This document shows, in pieces, positions 24,895 to 35,189 of a DNA stretch of 64,000 nt (position 1 is its first letter; each line of letters starts with the position of its first letter). The DNA comes from Boletus sp. NGJ (taxonomy: Eukaryota > Basidiomycota > Agaricomycetes > Boletales > Boletaceae). Position numbers and translations under genes: made by a program. Under the pieces are notes generated by a model that was not told the DNA's origin, did not search any database, and saw only the letters and a list, made by a program, of their open reading frames with translations. The stretch spans positions 62,001-126,000 of the forward strand of contig JAGTXK010000141.1 of assembly GCA_019096195.1 (NCBI GenBank), read 5' to 3'.

Positions 24895-26293
24895 CTACTT
24901 TCCGGCGCACGTCTTGTACAAAATAAGCCCACACAGCGCGACCGAATAACCTAGTACCCATCATTCAATAGGCGAGCATGAGAATGAACGGAGAAAATCG
25001 CACCAAAAATTTGCAGTGGCGTAATAGGTGAACCGAACAGAAGCACGGAACCAGCGATAAGAAGAATATCCTTGTGGAAGATGCGCGTTCAGAACTTCCA
25101 TTGCTCGAACGTACAGAACCAACCTTGAAAACGCCCGCGAGTGTTAATACCAAGCCACTGCCGGCGCTCACCAAGAAGACGGCAGCAATGTTGAGTAAAA
25201 ATGCCACCAAGGCGTTAGAGACGAGGACCACCCAGCTTATCTGCCCAGCGGCGATCGCATAGAAAGGTTCGAGACCCTCTGTAAAGGGTATGACGAGGAG
25301 ATTGATGACAGCGCAAACCGGTGCATAATAGTGCAGAGAAACGAGAGGGTCCATCTTGAGCCCATGGAGGAGGATCTCTATCATGACCAGACGGGACGCC
25401 TCGAACTGGATGCAGTCCCGCGTTAATAACGACGTGTCGGAAGATTAGGGCAGCGATACGTACGACGACAGCAGCGACCTGCGCCAAGAATCCAGTAAGG
25501 TTAAAGTAGAGCTCTCCGTGGGAGGCGAGGGTAACACCAGACGAGATCATCAATATGATCATAGCCAAACGCCGGTTTGGCTCCTTTATCCGGCTAATCC
25601 ACGAGATGAGAAGGATCGCGACTGGCGTGAAAGCCTGTGGTTTATCATGTCAGCGGGGTCGAATGTATATGAGTGGATGTAAAGAGGTGAAACGTGTTTC
25701 ACGGGTGGAGGTGAGCATACCTTGAGCATCTGGATGTACGCAACGCTGAGATAAAGATACGCAGTGTTGCTGAGGATGAGGCTGCCACTGAAGAGAAATC
25801 CGATAGGGAGGATGGAACGAATGAACATTGATTGAGTTAGATGGACGTCTTTGGCGCCATCGAGCAGAGTAGTGGTACGCTGAAGCACTCTTGTACCAAT
25901 AGCCTATCTCATAAAAATGTCAGACGGCGACCAGAAGGCAAGGAGAGACAGACTGACGGCAAAAGTGAGATGGTAAGTGACAAGAAAAACAGGATAGTGG
26001 AATCCGAAGGTGTTGTACACGTGATTGTTGTATATGATGACAGTTGAGCTGAGAATTATCCATACAGGAATGACAGCGGCAGCAGGGATACTGGTACGCT
26101 GTGATTTGGAGGGGGTCGTAGCGGGCGTTGGGAGTGACTCAGAGGACTGGTTATGGTCGAGTAGTCGTTGCTCAGCTTGGGGATTTAAGGGAACGGACTC
26201 TTCGTCGTGCTCTTGAACTTGCAGGTAAGCGAGCTCATGCTTCTCAGCGGGGACGGGGTCTTGCAGGTGGCGGTTCTTCTCGTCTTGGGCCAT
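24895..26293 (-). CDS. Triose-phosphate/nucleotide-sugar transporter family protein (SLC35-like, TPT domain)
   Basis: Six exons: 26293-25958, 25903-25721, 25634-25464, 25405-25124, 25070-25004 and 24950-24895, giving 364 residues with introns of 53-86 bases. A hydrophilic N-terminus of about 75 residues precedes about ten predicted membrane helices. Family landmarks: IILSSTVIIYNNHVYNTFGF in helix 1, AIGTRVLQRTT, AYLYLSVAYIQMLKAFTPVA, FEASRLVMIEILLHGLKM, NPLV-like DPLVSLHYYAPVCA, and GVFKDILLI in the last third. Members carry phosphorylated sugars or nucleotide sugars across Golgi or organelle membranes. The substrate is not predictable here. The intron before exon 5 ends in AAG, a weaker but accepted acceptor. 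Confidence 0.9.
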
Positions 26294-28127
26294 GTGGACA
26301 GCGAGTGGTGATTCCGAAAGGCTGAGAGGTGTTGAACACGATGGTGGTCGAGCTGAAGATGAAACCCACAGTGGTCGTAGAGTGGGCTCCAACCGTCTGA
26401 TAATTAGGGCTAGCTTCACGAAACCGCGCTGTTACTGTGCAAGCTTTGCTCCGTTTGGACGTGGTCGCTCCAGCATAGGAAGTCAAATTAACTTGGCTTG
26501 TAATGTAGACTTGTCTACGTAAATTTACATTAGGAAATACTTTAAAAAAATTACTACACACTTTTCGTGTTGTGTCTGCATGTGCATGGCATCAAGGTAC
26601 AAAAACGTATACGGATACATTCCGTCGGGTACTGCAAGCCAATCACGGTCCAGTCCAGGCTCATATCACTGCCTTCCGGCCGACTTATGTCCCGAGTGCC
26701 ATAATCGACGGTTTCATGTACCCCGAAGCAAGTTCACACACCCCGAAACGGTCAGCAGGCACCCGAACATATCATTCTAGGTGCGTATGTCGTGGGGGGG
26801 AAACACTGGATTTCGGCGCAGGTACTTGGATGTTGCGACGGGTACGTTGGGAATTAATTTCAACTGCGAGCGTAATTCGGAGATTTCAGCCCGTCGTCTT
26901 TTCTTTCCCAGACCGTTGATCAAGCCATTCATTTCTTGCCTCATTTCGATCCATATCCGTCGCACTTTGACCACGAGTGAACTATTCACCAACTGTGACT
27001 GTTCCTGCGGTCCATCGGTCATGAATGTCAACACAATGAAAGGGAGACACTGGATCAATCATATTCTTTCAAAGCTAGCCACAGATAGCTCTTATTGTTC
27101 ATGTTGCGACGCATCAAGTTTGATCCTCAGTTTGAGGGAAATGTTCTCGTCCAGCGCACCACTCTCGGATCCACCCGACGCTTTCGTGCGGTATCTTACA
27201 CTCCAGACGCCTGTCTTCCTATGGCTACGTGCCGACAGCTCGCTCTGCGCCGCAGCTGATTCATCCACAAGCTGTGTACCTTCTTTCCCGGTTCGTTTGG
27301 GCTCACTTTTATTAATAGTGTACAATCAAGTGTTCAGACAGCGAAACTGATAAAGTTATGGAGGATATTGCACGTGGTGCAACTATCTTTGTCGAATGAT
27401 GAGCTGGATGCATATGTAAGAGCTGGGAAGTTGGCTGCCATGATAACACCACCGCCATGTTCATGGATGGTAACCTTTCCCACAGGCTAGTCACTGGTCA
27501 TGGGATGTCGCGGCGTCTGTCTTCAGGTATAGCATTGGGTACGAAAAACGGATACTGATTCGTTCCGCAGTCCTGCGGTGCAGTCTGATCGCGGATGAGT
27601 CTAGGGCCGTAACACTGCTTGTCAACCAGTCTGCATATGTCCAAGACATCAAGACACCATCCAGGGCTGGACACGACCCCTGCCCAAACCAGTATTTTTC
27701 CACTATGTACTGATTTCGCACCCGCACGCTCCGCGTTGTGTTACCCTAAGGATGGCCGGGTTGCCAGACTAACTTACCACATCCTAGGTAAGTACCAAGG
27801 TGTATGGCAGAAGTGCTAGCTCACAGTATGGCGGCGCAGAGCCACCCAGAGGGGTTGCTGAGCGGATCCAGTAGAAGGACACAGCACACGTTGCGAAACA
27901 TCCCCATCTTCTCACTCTGGCCACCCAAACAGATACGAGCTGCGCAAGGATGTTGAATACTGCAGTGTATTTCAATTCCAATTTCCGCTAGGCACATCCA
28001 GTGGGTGTTAAATATCGTTGACTAGAGCATACACAGAATTTCAGCCCGTCAACTCACCTTCCAAAGGTCCTCATTCAAGTCATTCATCCTCTGTTCTACT
28101 TCTCTCCGTATCCACCGCGTTTTGACC
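26294..28127. other. Divergent intergenic region with a diverged repeat
   Basis: Separates the TPT transporter and the unknown gene at 28128. It contains the first copy of a diverged repeat of about 90 bases (see 26883-26974). A 77-codon open frame on the minus strand at 27092-27325 has protein-like composition (ENISLKLRIKL near its end) but lacks an ATG. It may be a remnant exon. Nothing else was recognised. Confidence 0.4.
26883..26974 (+). repeat. Diverged direct repeat, copy 1
   Basis: This stretch and 28038-28130 share the order ATTTCAGCCCGTC, then a pyrimidine-rich part, CATTCAT, TCTC/TTCGATCCATATCCGTC-like sequence and TTTGACCA. The second copy runs straight into the ATG of the gene at 28128. 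At the matching place this copy has ACG. Confidence 0.5.
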
Positions 28128-28130
28128 ATG
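28038..28130 (+). repeat. Diverged direct repeat, copy 2 (leader of the gene at 28128)
   Basis: Second copy of the repeat at 26883-26974, lying immediately upstream of an ATG. It probably forms the 5' leader or proximal promoter of that gene. Confidence 0.5.
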
Positions 28131-28736
28131 GCAACCCTGATATCATCTGCATTGGAACTCGCCAAAAAGCACCCCGCTCAATTCCTAGCTGAACATGTCT
28201 TCCCTGGGCTTTTTATAGACGAGTTCAGGTTCGGCCGAGGGACGAGCGGAAACCTTGGGACAAACATGATTTCCCAGTACGTTGTCATGCCCGCGCACAC
28301 CAAGGCTGGCGGGTTGCAGCCCGTGGCAGAAGTGAAGGAGCTGGCCATTCACCTCAACTGTATCGTCAACCCTTCCGCGTTGCAGAATAATGTCATCAAG
28401 ATTCACGTGGAGCAGTTCCACCTGACAGTGCGCTCCCTTGCGACCCAGAAGAAGATTGATGCCCACGGTCCGTCGATCATCACGGCCGGGAACAGTATCC
28501 ACATGAATGTTAGCACGGGGTGGGGGAGGGCTGACAATCTGAGGGCTTTGGCTCAGGAGGTCGGGGTCAATGATGATCAGACACTTCACTCGGAGGTGCG
28601 ATCGAAGCAGGGCTACAATGGTGCATATATGCGGTCGTTGGTGAAGGAGTTTAAGGAGAGGGTGCAACAGCGCATCCAGCTGCAACTTGGAGGTCATGTG
28701 GTAGTTCACTGGGATGGAGACGCGACCTTCCCGTAG
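28128..28736 (+). CDS. Hypothetical protein, unrecognised
   Basis: Intronless frame of 202 residues starting at an ATG in a good context (GACCATGGC). The sequence is soluble, of mixed alpha/beta character, without signal peptide or membrane span. Landmarks are FIDEFRFGRG near residue 30, a beta-rich middle (IKIHVEQFHLTVRSL) and a Gln-rich basic helix EFKERVQQRIQLQLGGH near the end. I do not recognise the family. An antisense frame of 193 codons overlaps it almost completely, but it has no motifs and is taken as a shadow. The upstream leader is duplicated 1.15 kb away. Confidence 0.6.
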   Translation: MATLISSALELAKKHPAQFLAEHVFPGLFIDEFRFGRGTSGNLGTNMISQYVVMPAHTKAGGLQPVAEVKELAIHLNCIVNPSALQNNVIKIHVEQFHLTVRSLATQKKIDAHGPSIITAGNSIHMNVSTGWGRADNLRALAQEVGVNDDQTLHSEVRSKQGYNGAYMRSLVKEFKERVQQRIQLQLGGHVVVHWDGDATFP

Positions 28737-29052
28737 TGATCCTGGACGATCATATCCTTTTTTCACCCGAATTCAAACATAACATCGTATCGATTCTGCT
28801 TACCGTCTTTGTTGTACTACTAGTCGTCGGTTACCATCTCGAATTGTACTTGATATCTCACTCAAAACCAGCTAGCTGCACCAGTCGGCACGTGGCCGTG
28901 GCAAGACATCTCTACCTGTTGATCAACGTTGTGTGCAATCACTCAAGGTATTCAGCGCACGCATCAGGCGGCAGTCCCGTCGCAGTCTTATCCATCTCTA
29001 TCAAAATAACGCCATCCGCCACCCCCACAACGCACGCACGCGTACGTCCAAA
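28737..29052. other. Short intergenic region upstream of LSM8
   Basis: Contains the 3' end of the unknown gene and the promoter of LSM8. Alternating CGCACGCACGCGTACGT sequence precedes the ATG. Nothing else was recognised. Confidence 0.4.
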
Positions 29053-29641
29053 ATGGCCAGCCTCCAGGGCTATGTCGACCGTGAGTTCCAGATGCCCGAT
29101 CTTGCTCTCCGTGTCTTGACCCTCTCTCGTTTCGCAAGGTCGTGTACTGCTCGTGCTCCAAGACGGCAGGGCGATCGTGGTGAGTCATCTTCGTTCGTTC
29201 CCAAGAGTCCTGCGAAACCCGCTCAAATCGACCCCACGCGCTTGTAAACAGGGAGTACTCGCAGGCTTCGACCAAAAGTCTAACGTCGTCCTCTCCGAGT
29301 CCAAGGAGCGCGTATACAGTATGGATGAAGGCGTCGAGGAAATCCCACTCGGACTCTACCTCGTCAAGGGTGACATGATGTGCGTTCGGGCCCCCTATTC
29401 CTGCCCTTTGTTTCTTCATCCCCCTTCCTTTCTTTTCCATGCAATTTTTATTTTCCCTGCCTCTAGGAATTATTTGAGTTATTACATACTTTTCGCGTCT
29501 TCCTCCGCCATCTGCCAACAACAAGGTATTTAATCTGACGCTCACTTCAGCGCCCTCATTGGGGAAATAGACGATGCAATCGATCAAGCCGTCGATCTCT
29601 CTAGCATCCGTGCGGAACCTATTCCCCCAATCCGATATTGA
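29053..29641 (+). CDS. LSM8: U6 snRNA-associated Sm-like protein Lsm8
   Basis: Four exons, 29053-29080, 29139-29179, 29252-29379 and 29551-29641, give 95 residues, the normal length. Splicing restores both Sm motifs: VLLVLQDGRAIVGVLAGFDQ followed by NVVL, and GLYLVKGDMIALIGEID. The N-terminus MASLQGYVD and C-terminal IRAEPIPPIRY match Lsm8 rather than Lsm1 or the canonical Sm proteins. Lsm8 defines the nuclear Lsm2-8 ring that binds the 3' end of U6 RNA in splicing. Introns are 58, 72 and 171 bases. The last is long for this window. Confidence 0.95.
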
Positions 29642-30309
29642 TCCCACACGGAGTCGACAATCTGTCGCCCGCCGATGCCTCATTTATCACCAAACGCGTG
29701 CAACGGTGTACATTCGATACATGCGTCACATTCACAGACTCACCTACACTCGACATCGTTCTCATCAACCCCTGACTCATCTTCCCCCAATCTCTTCATC
29801 GAAAACCGACTTGTCTGACAAGAAACATACCCACATGAAAGAGTGGGATGGTGGGGAGCTAGAGGTACACTGATCATACAGCATTTGGGGTACGCGTTGT
29901 TTGCCCTCTAGCGAAGAAAAAGAAATCGTAGTACCTCTACTGCGGACTCACTTTATCGTACTATTTGCGTAAGCATTAAACGCGACATTGATGACCATTC
30001 TCAGACAGCGATTCGATTCGAGGGTGACTCGCTCATGTTGGACGGTCAGTTGGCCGCCAGCAGCCAGGCTTTCTTTCCCAACGTCTTGAGGGCTGTACCA
30101 ACTGCAACGACGCGAACGGCCAACGACATGAAGAGAGATGAATGAGACGGAAAGTGAGGAAGATGCGCGGGTTTTGTACAACATATTCTTGCGATCGTCT
30201 GGATGAAGCTGTACAAGTCCGTCTTGCTATGTGGTGCATGACTATGTCACGGATTGAAAGGAAGGAGAAGAACGATCAAATTCGGTAGTGAACGACAACG
30301 TGGAGCCTC
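29642..30309. other. Convergent intergenic region
   Basis: Lies between the 3' ends of LSM8 and the Ran1-like kinase gene. No supported gene. Short frames here lack motifs. Confidence 0.45.
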
Positions 30310-32571
30310 CTACGAAGCCCCAGCAGTGGCAAATAATTTTCCTGGAGAGAACCAGTGCCGTCTTGTCCGTGTCCGTGCAGCCTGGCGACACTGTTCGTGC
30401 AGTCGAGCCGTCGCTGGCGAAGGTTCCGAAGCAGGTGGAGAAGGCGAGCGACGCCACGACGACGTAGGACTTGAGGTGAAAAAGGAATGAAATGGAAATG
30501 CATCCGTGAACGAACCTTTCCTTCCTCGATGGTCTTCCTCGACACTGCTTGGTGGAGTCCGCGGTGGTGATGAGACACGGGGAAAGGAAAAACGCCAAAG
30601 AGATGAGGACCAGCGCTTCTCTTCACTCCCATTGGAAGATCGGGGGATCGGAATCGGTACAGGCGAACTGGGCCGAGGCAGAGGGCCAGAGACGGAGTTT
30701 AGGATATGTGGTTGTGAAGGAAGTGAGGGATGTATGGGCATAGTGCCCATGTGTGCGTGTGCCTCTTGTCGACATGTGTTCATGACTACAGCAGGCACAT
30801 AGGGATTCATAGCCTTAGTTATAACAGGTTCGCGTCGCCAAATGGCCAAGTGAGCAGGTGAAGTGTCGTCCAACATCTTCTTGGAAGTAACGTCTAGGTC
30901 TAGACCCACCACGCTCTCAGAAGAGGAAGACATGGTGGACGGGTATGAGGACGAGTAATCAGTGTCTGAGTAGTCCCACGACGTCGGATCGATATGATGG
31001 CTACCAGGCGTCGCATACACACCAAGGTCCACACTCGATGGCATAGCAGACGATGTCCAAGGGAGGGATATCTTGGAAATGGAGTCGGGTGAAGGGAGGT
31101 AGAAGCAGGAGGAGAAAGGGGTGGTGCTTTCAACAGCGGTATGCATGGAAGACAGAGTGGTGTGCGTATTGTTGCTACCCGTGAAGAATATTCGACGACC
31201 GCAGTCAGTGTTGATTTTGAGAGGTTTTGGGGGACCAAGCGTTAGCCTGTTGTGCATCATGCCAATGCCCTCGGGAGTGTGGGGAACTGATGGAATGGAT
31301 CCAGATGCAACAGGAGATAGCGGAGAGTAAGTGGAGGGAGGCGTGCGAGGGGCTTCATAAATCTTGAGAGGCTCGAGCACGACCGGCGATGGAGAGCGTA
31401 TCGACGACTCGATAGCCCAGGTTGCGTGGCACGAAGAATACTCTTCGTCTCGCATAGGGTCCCGGATGGAGTGCCTTGTGTACTCCATCTCCGAATCGCT
31501 GTCCTTGCTCCAGCGAGAATGAAGTTCTTCGGGTTGATCGGCAGGCTCACCGGGAGCAGAAGAATCGGAATCACTCTCAATGTCGACATCGATCTCCCAT
31601 GCACAACGTGCCATACTTCCTTCGAAGATGACACCTTCTGCGTAAAAGTGATCTACCTGCTGTATGGCAATCCTAACCTCCGATAGGGTGATGCGACGAC
31701 GCCAGTCCACCTCGAGCATGCGGCAAAGAATGTTGTTTACTTCTGCAGAGATCGGAAGGACAGTGGGAAGAAAGTTGAGGGGATCCTGGAGGTATGCCTG
31801 GAAGGTGGGGTCGGATGAGGATGCCGACTTCCAAGGATTGCGACCGGTGGCGAGGTTCAAAAGTATAATGGCCAAGGACCAAATGTCGTTGAATAGAGGG
31901 GAGTATGACCCTGTTGGCGCAAAGTCGCCACCTTGACACTCTAAGTGGACAAGTCAGCCATGCAAGCGAGCGAACAGAGTGAAATACACGCCTGGGCTCA
32001 TATGGTAAACGCTACCAGTGCGGAACTCCTCGCTAAACGTATCTGTAGTGGCGAGGCCGAAGTCGGTGATAGCAACTCGGAGTCCGCCGTCGAAGCACAA
32101 CACGTTCTCCGGTTTGAGGTCTCGATGATATATCCCGAGCGAATGGCAATATTCGACGGCATCAAGAAGCTGGAGGAATATATGTTTAATTAGACGATCT
32201 TGTCCAAGGTAGCGACAATGGTGCAAGATTTGAGAGAAGAGATCTCCGTCGGAAGCGTAGTCCATGACGAGATAGGTGTAATTGTGCTCCTCTACAATGC
32301 GGTGGAGGGTGACAACGTTCGGATGGGCTGACGCAAGGCGGTGGAGGGCTATTTCGCGCATGTGTAATTGGCGCTGGCGGGAGCTGCTGTGAACCTGTGA
32401 GGTGATGAGGCACTTGACGGCGTAATTGCGCATGAGGGGGTCGACGGCGCGGTATACAACACCGTATCCCCCTACGCCAAGGACCTCGACAAGTTCGAGA
32501 GTATCGTTGTCGATGAGCGTACCCAGGGCTGGGGGAGGGGGGGAATTCGCAGAGGACTGCTTTGGCGGCAT
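30310..32571 (-). CDS. Ran1/Pat1- or Vhs1/Sks1-like Ser/Thr protein kinase
   Basis: Two exons, 32571-31992 and 31940-30310, give 736 residues. The kinase domain occupies about residues 25-290: GVGGYGVVYRA loop, Lys53 in [28 protein letters not shown], the RTGSVYHMSPECQGG activation segment and DIWSLAIILLNLATGRNPW. These are typical of the fungal Ran1/Ksg-Vhs1-Sks1 group, which acts in nutrient response and the switch between growth and meiosis. The remaining 440 residues are Ser/Pro-rich and probably disordered, with many possible phosphorylation sites. The single 51-base intron falls in MSP/ECQGG and needs a GC donor (31991-31990). The only nearby GT would break the reading frame of the conserved segment. 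Confidence 0.85.
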
Positions 32572-33529
32572 CCTGGGATAACACTGCGACAACGAAAGGG
32601 ATGGTGGGGACCTAGGAGGTCGAGGAGGCGTCCGAAGACGGGGAATGTGGTGAGGAACGGTGGGAAGCAAGAGCGAAGGGCGAGTTAAGCACACCGGGTA
32701 ATTTAAGTGTACGCCCCGTTGCAGCGTGGCTGGCATGAGGCAGCGAGACCCCCAGTTGGTAGCGGCTGTTCGTGATAGACGAACGGAAGGAAACGTTTCC
32801 TGCAGGAAGGTTCGATAATGTCATCGAGGCAGGCGACCTTTTCTATCGCCACTGACCACAGGAGATCAGTCATCATTTCAATATCGTTCAAATCGAAGGG
32901 CTGCCCCTAAAAAGGCAGGAGTCGGGTGCGAGTTACAAAGTTAGAGTGGCGGGGCGAAGTAGTACCGGTCCAATTTTGGAGTGCAATGATCAGCACATGC
33001 CAAGCGACGGTGACACTGAAAATTTCAGTCAGCCTCTGTTGCCGCGGGAGACGCTGGAAAAAAAAAAAAAAAAAATCATACGAAAGTCACAAAATGAAAA
33101 TACGAGTTTGGAAGAACAATCGATCTCAGCGATCGAGACACCACTAAGGACTCGACTAAGCAAAATGGACCCTGGGCACCTCCTTATATCCCGTACCTAA
33201 ATCGCTCGGTCAGCTGAATAACGAACTCGCGGAAACCGAACCAACCTGAGTAACGAGGCAGCAGCAGTGCGGGCCCGTCGCCTCTGTCCGCCTGTAACAC
33301 CGCTTGAGCATGATGCGCACTGCACACGACATGCCCACTCAGCGTGGCAATGGAACACACGTGACTGAAACGCGTCGCGCCGCGGTTGAGGGAGGTCGGA
33401 GCGGCGGGGTCTTAAAATGGCAAGTGTGAGTTTAAATCCCAAGCGAACCAGAACGCGGTTCATTTTCTCTTCCTCAACGTGCTGCACAGCGCCAACGCCT
33501 CTCACACCTACTCCACCCTTCCTATCTCA
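32572..33529. other. Divergent promoter region with a poly(A) run
   Basis: Separates the Ran1-like kinase (minus) from the degron-bearing gene (plus). It includes an uninterrupted run of about 18 A residues at 33058-33075. No gene was recognised. Confidence 0.5.
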
Positions 33530-34374
33530 ATGTCCGTGCGCTCATTCACTGTATTCCAGGACACCCCTTCCGACCTCCCCCAGTCTCACGATGACAGCGA
33601 TCGTCCCCCCTTGACGCCCTCAGCCACGGACGCAGCTGCCACATTACTATCCACTCTTGCTGCGATTGAGAAGGAGAACCTTCATCCAGTCACCGGTCAG
33701 CGCGCTGGTCCTACCGTGTCCTCCGAAGCGAAGAAGAGGAAGAGCAGCGCTCTTGCTACGAAAGTGCTCGTCGCTCCCTCTTCCAAGAAGCACAAGGAGC
33801 TCAAAGCGGAACAAAAGAAGGCGCGAAAGCCTCTTGGCACTACCAGGAGCTTTGATGCAAAGAAGAGCGGCTCCAAGTCGTCTCGTTCTTCTCGCAAAAC
33901 TTCTCCGCTACCACCAGTTGCCGAGGAGAAAGAGTCGCAACACCGACCAGCGCGTCTCTCAATTTCTCAGATCGACATTGATTCTCGATGCTATGAGCTG
34001 ACTGTCTCGCCCTTGGCAGACGTCTCAGAGGCCTATGATGCGACCCAAGAGCCTGACGTGCATACGGAAAGAGTCCGTACGACCACTCCTTCGCTATCAG
34101 CAGGTACTGACAGCGTCTCTAGGAAAAGTCGGTGGAACCAGCTATCCGTGATTACTTCCCTCCTTCCACGGTTGACAAGCCTCTCCAATCTATCAATGAT
34201 ACACCAACCAATACCGATGACTCGTCCCGTCAGACCAACGATTTCTCAACGCCCGAACGCAAACGCATCTATTCCGCCTTCACATTTTCTTCTCCGTCGC
34301 CGACCTCGGATCGCTTCAAACAAGCTCAATCGTCGCCAACATCTCGTGATTCCCCGGCTTCTAACTCGGAGTGA
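33530..34374 (+). CDS. Small basic protein with ABBA, D-box-like and KEN motifs; candidate APC/C substrate or inhibitor
   Basis: Two exons, 33530-34072 and 34123-34374, give 264 residues. The 50-base intron has a canonical branch site (TACTGAC) 15-20 bases before the acceptor. The protein looks disordered, with a Lys-rich stretch at about 75-125. Near the N-terminus are FTVFQD at residues 6-11, fitting the ABBA consensus (F-x-I/L/V-F/H/Y-x-D/E), RPPL at 25-28 (RxxL, minimal destruction box) and KEN at 48-50 within EKENLHPVTG. Together these are seen in APC/C regulators such as Acm1, BubR1, cyclin A and securins. I do not recognise the family as a whole. The cell-cycle role is an inference from the motifs only. 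Confidence 0.65.
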
Positions 34375-35189
34375 CGAGTCTAAAGTTATCCGCTCCTCAT
34401 CCCAATGCGACAATCAATTCCCTCATGCAATAATGAGCAACATTCACTCAAAAGGATAACATTGCATATTTGTGTATATCATCACTTCCATCTATTCCAA
34501 GCATCTCTACACCATCTCTACGGTCGCGCATATGATTATCCACCTTGTTTTTTATGTCACTCGTCTGGTTTGCTCGCTTTGCTTTCGCTTGTCGTTTTGT
34601 GATTCCAACATACTCTTGTTGGCCTGGGGGTAAAGCGCATTCTTGTATTACCAGACACATCATTTTAATTCATATCCTTCATCTTGATGATACCATCAAT
34701 GCTAACGTCACTTTCCGCAGCTGTACTAGTACTTACCCTTCATCACGTTGAGTGGTGTCTGGCTGCGTGATCTGGGATGTAATGGTTATTACTGTCATAA
34801 GTCATAAGTCATAACCCATACGGGGTATAGCCCATAAACACATACAATTTTCCATTCCCAAAGTTCATTTTCAGCGCTTCCAACCTCAATCAAAACCCAT
34901 ACTCTCCCATAAACCATATCCGGCCTATCTCGAGAGGTATGGGTTATTACAGAGTCGACTATTTGTGTCACCGTTGTGCTATTCCATGCGGCGATAAGCA
35001 GGTGTTCGCCTCGGATATTTTAAAAGTGAGCAAGGGTCGACACCCAGGAGTCGTCCGACCTTCGGCTGTCTGGCGGTATTTTCTGGGCCCAAGATAAGGC
35101 ATTACACAGAAAGGCAAGCATCAGGTTTCATCTACTGATGCCTGCGGTTCTTCCTGGCATTCTGAAACATTTGTCAAGGACACTTTGTC
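34375..35189. other. Intergenic region with short repeats
   Basis: Lies between the degron gene and the NCS1 permease. It contains the small repeat structure at 34784-34950 and otherwise nothing recognised. Confidence 0.45.
34784..34950. repeat. Small MITE-like or palindromic repeat structure
   Basis: ATAACCCATAC at 34811-34821 is repeated inverted as GTATGGGTTAT at 34937-34947. GGTTATTAC occurs as a direct repeat at 34784-34792 and 34942-34950. The heptamer GTCATAA is repeated three times in tandem at 34794-34814. CCCATA words recur between the arms. The size and inverted ends would fit a very small non-autonomous element or a local rearrangement. Confidence 0.45.

Noticed and set aside
28185-28766. 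193-codon minus-strand frame over the unknown gene
   Set aside because: It mirrors the plus-strand gene almost exactly, has no motifs, and the plus strand has a better ATG context and composition.
28988-29683. 231-codon minus-strand frame over LSM8
   Set aside because: It spans the exons and introns of a certain LSM8 gene and encodes no recognisable domain.
34103-34121. 19-base intron in the degron gene
   Set aside because: It is too short for splicing and in the wrong phase. A 50-base intron at 34073-34122 with a proper branch site explains the frame change.
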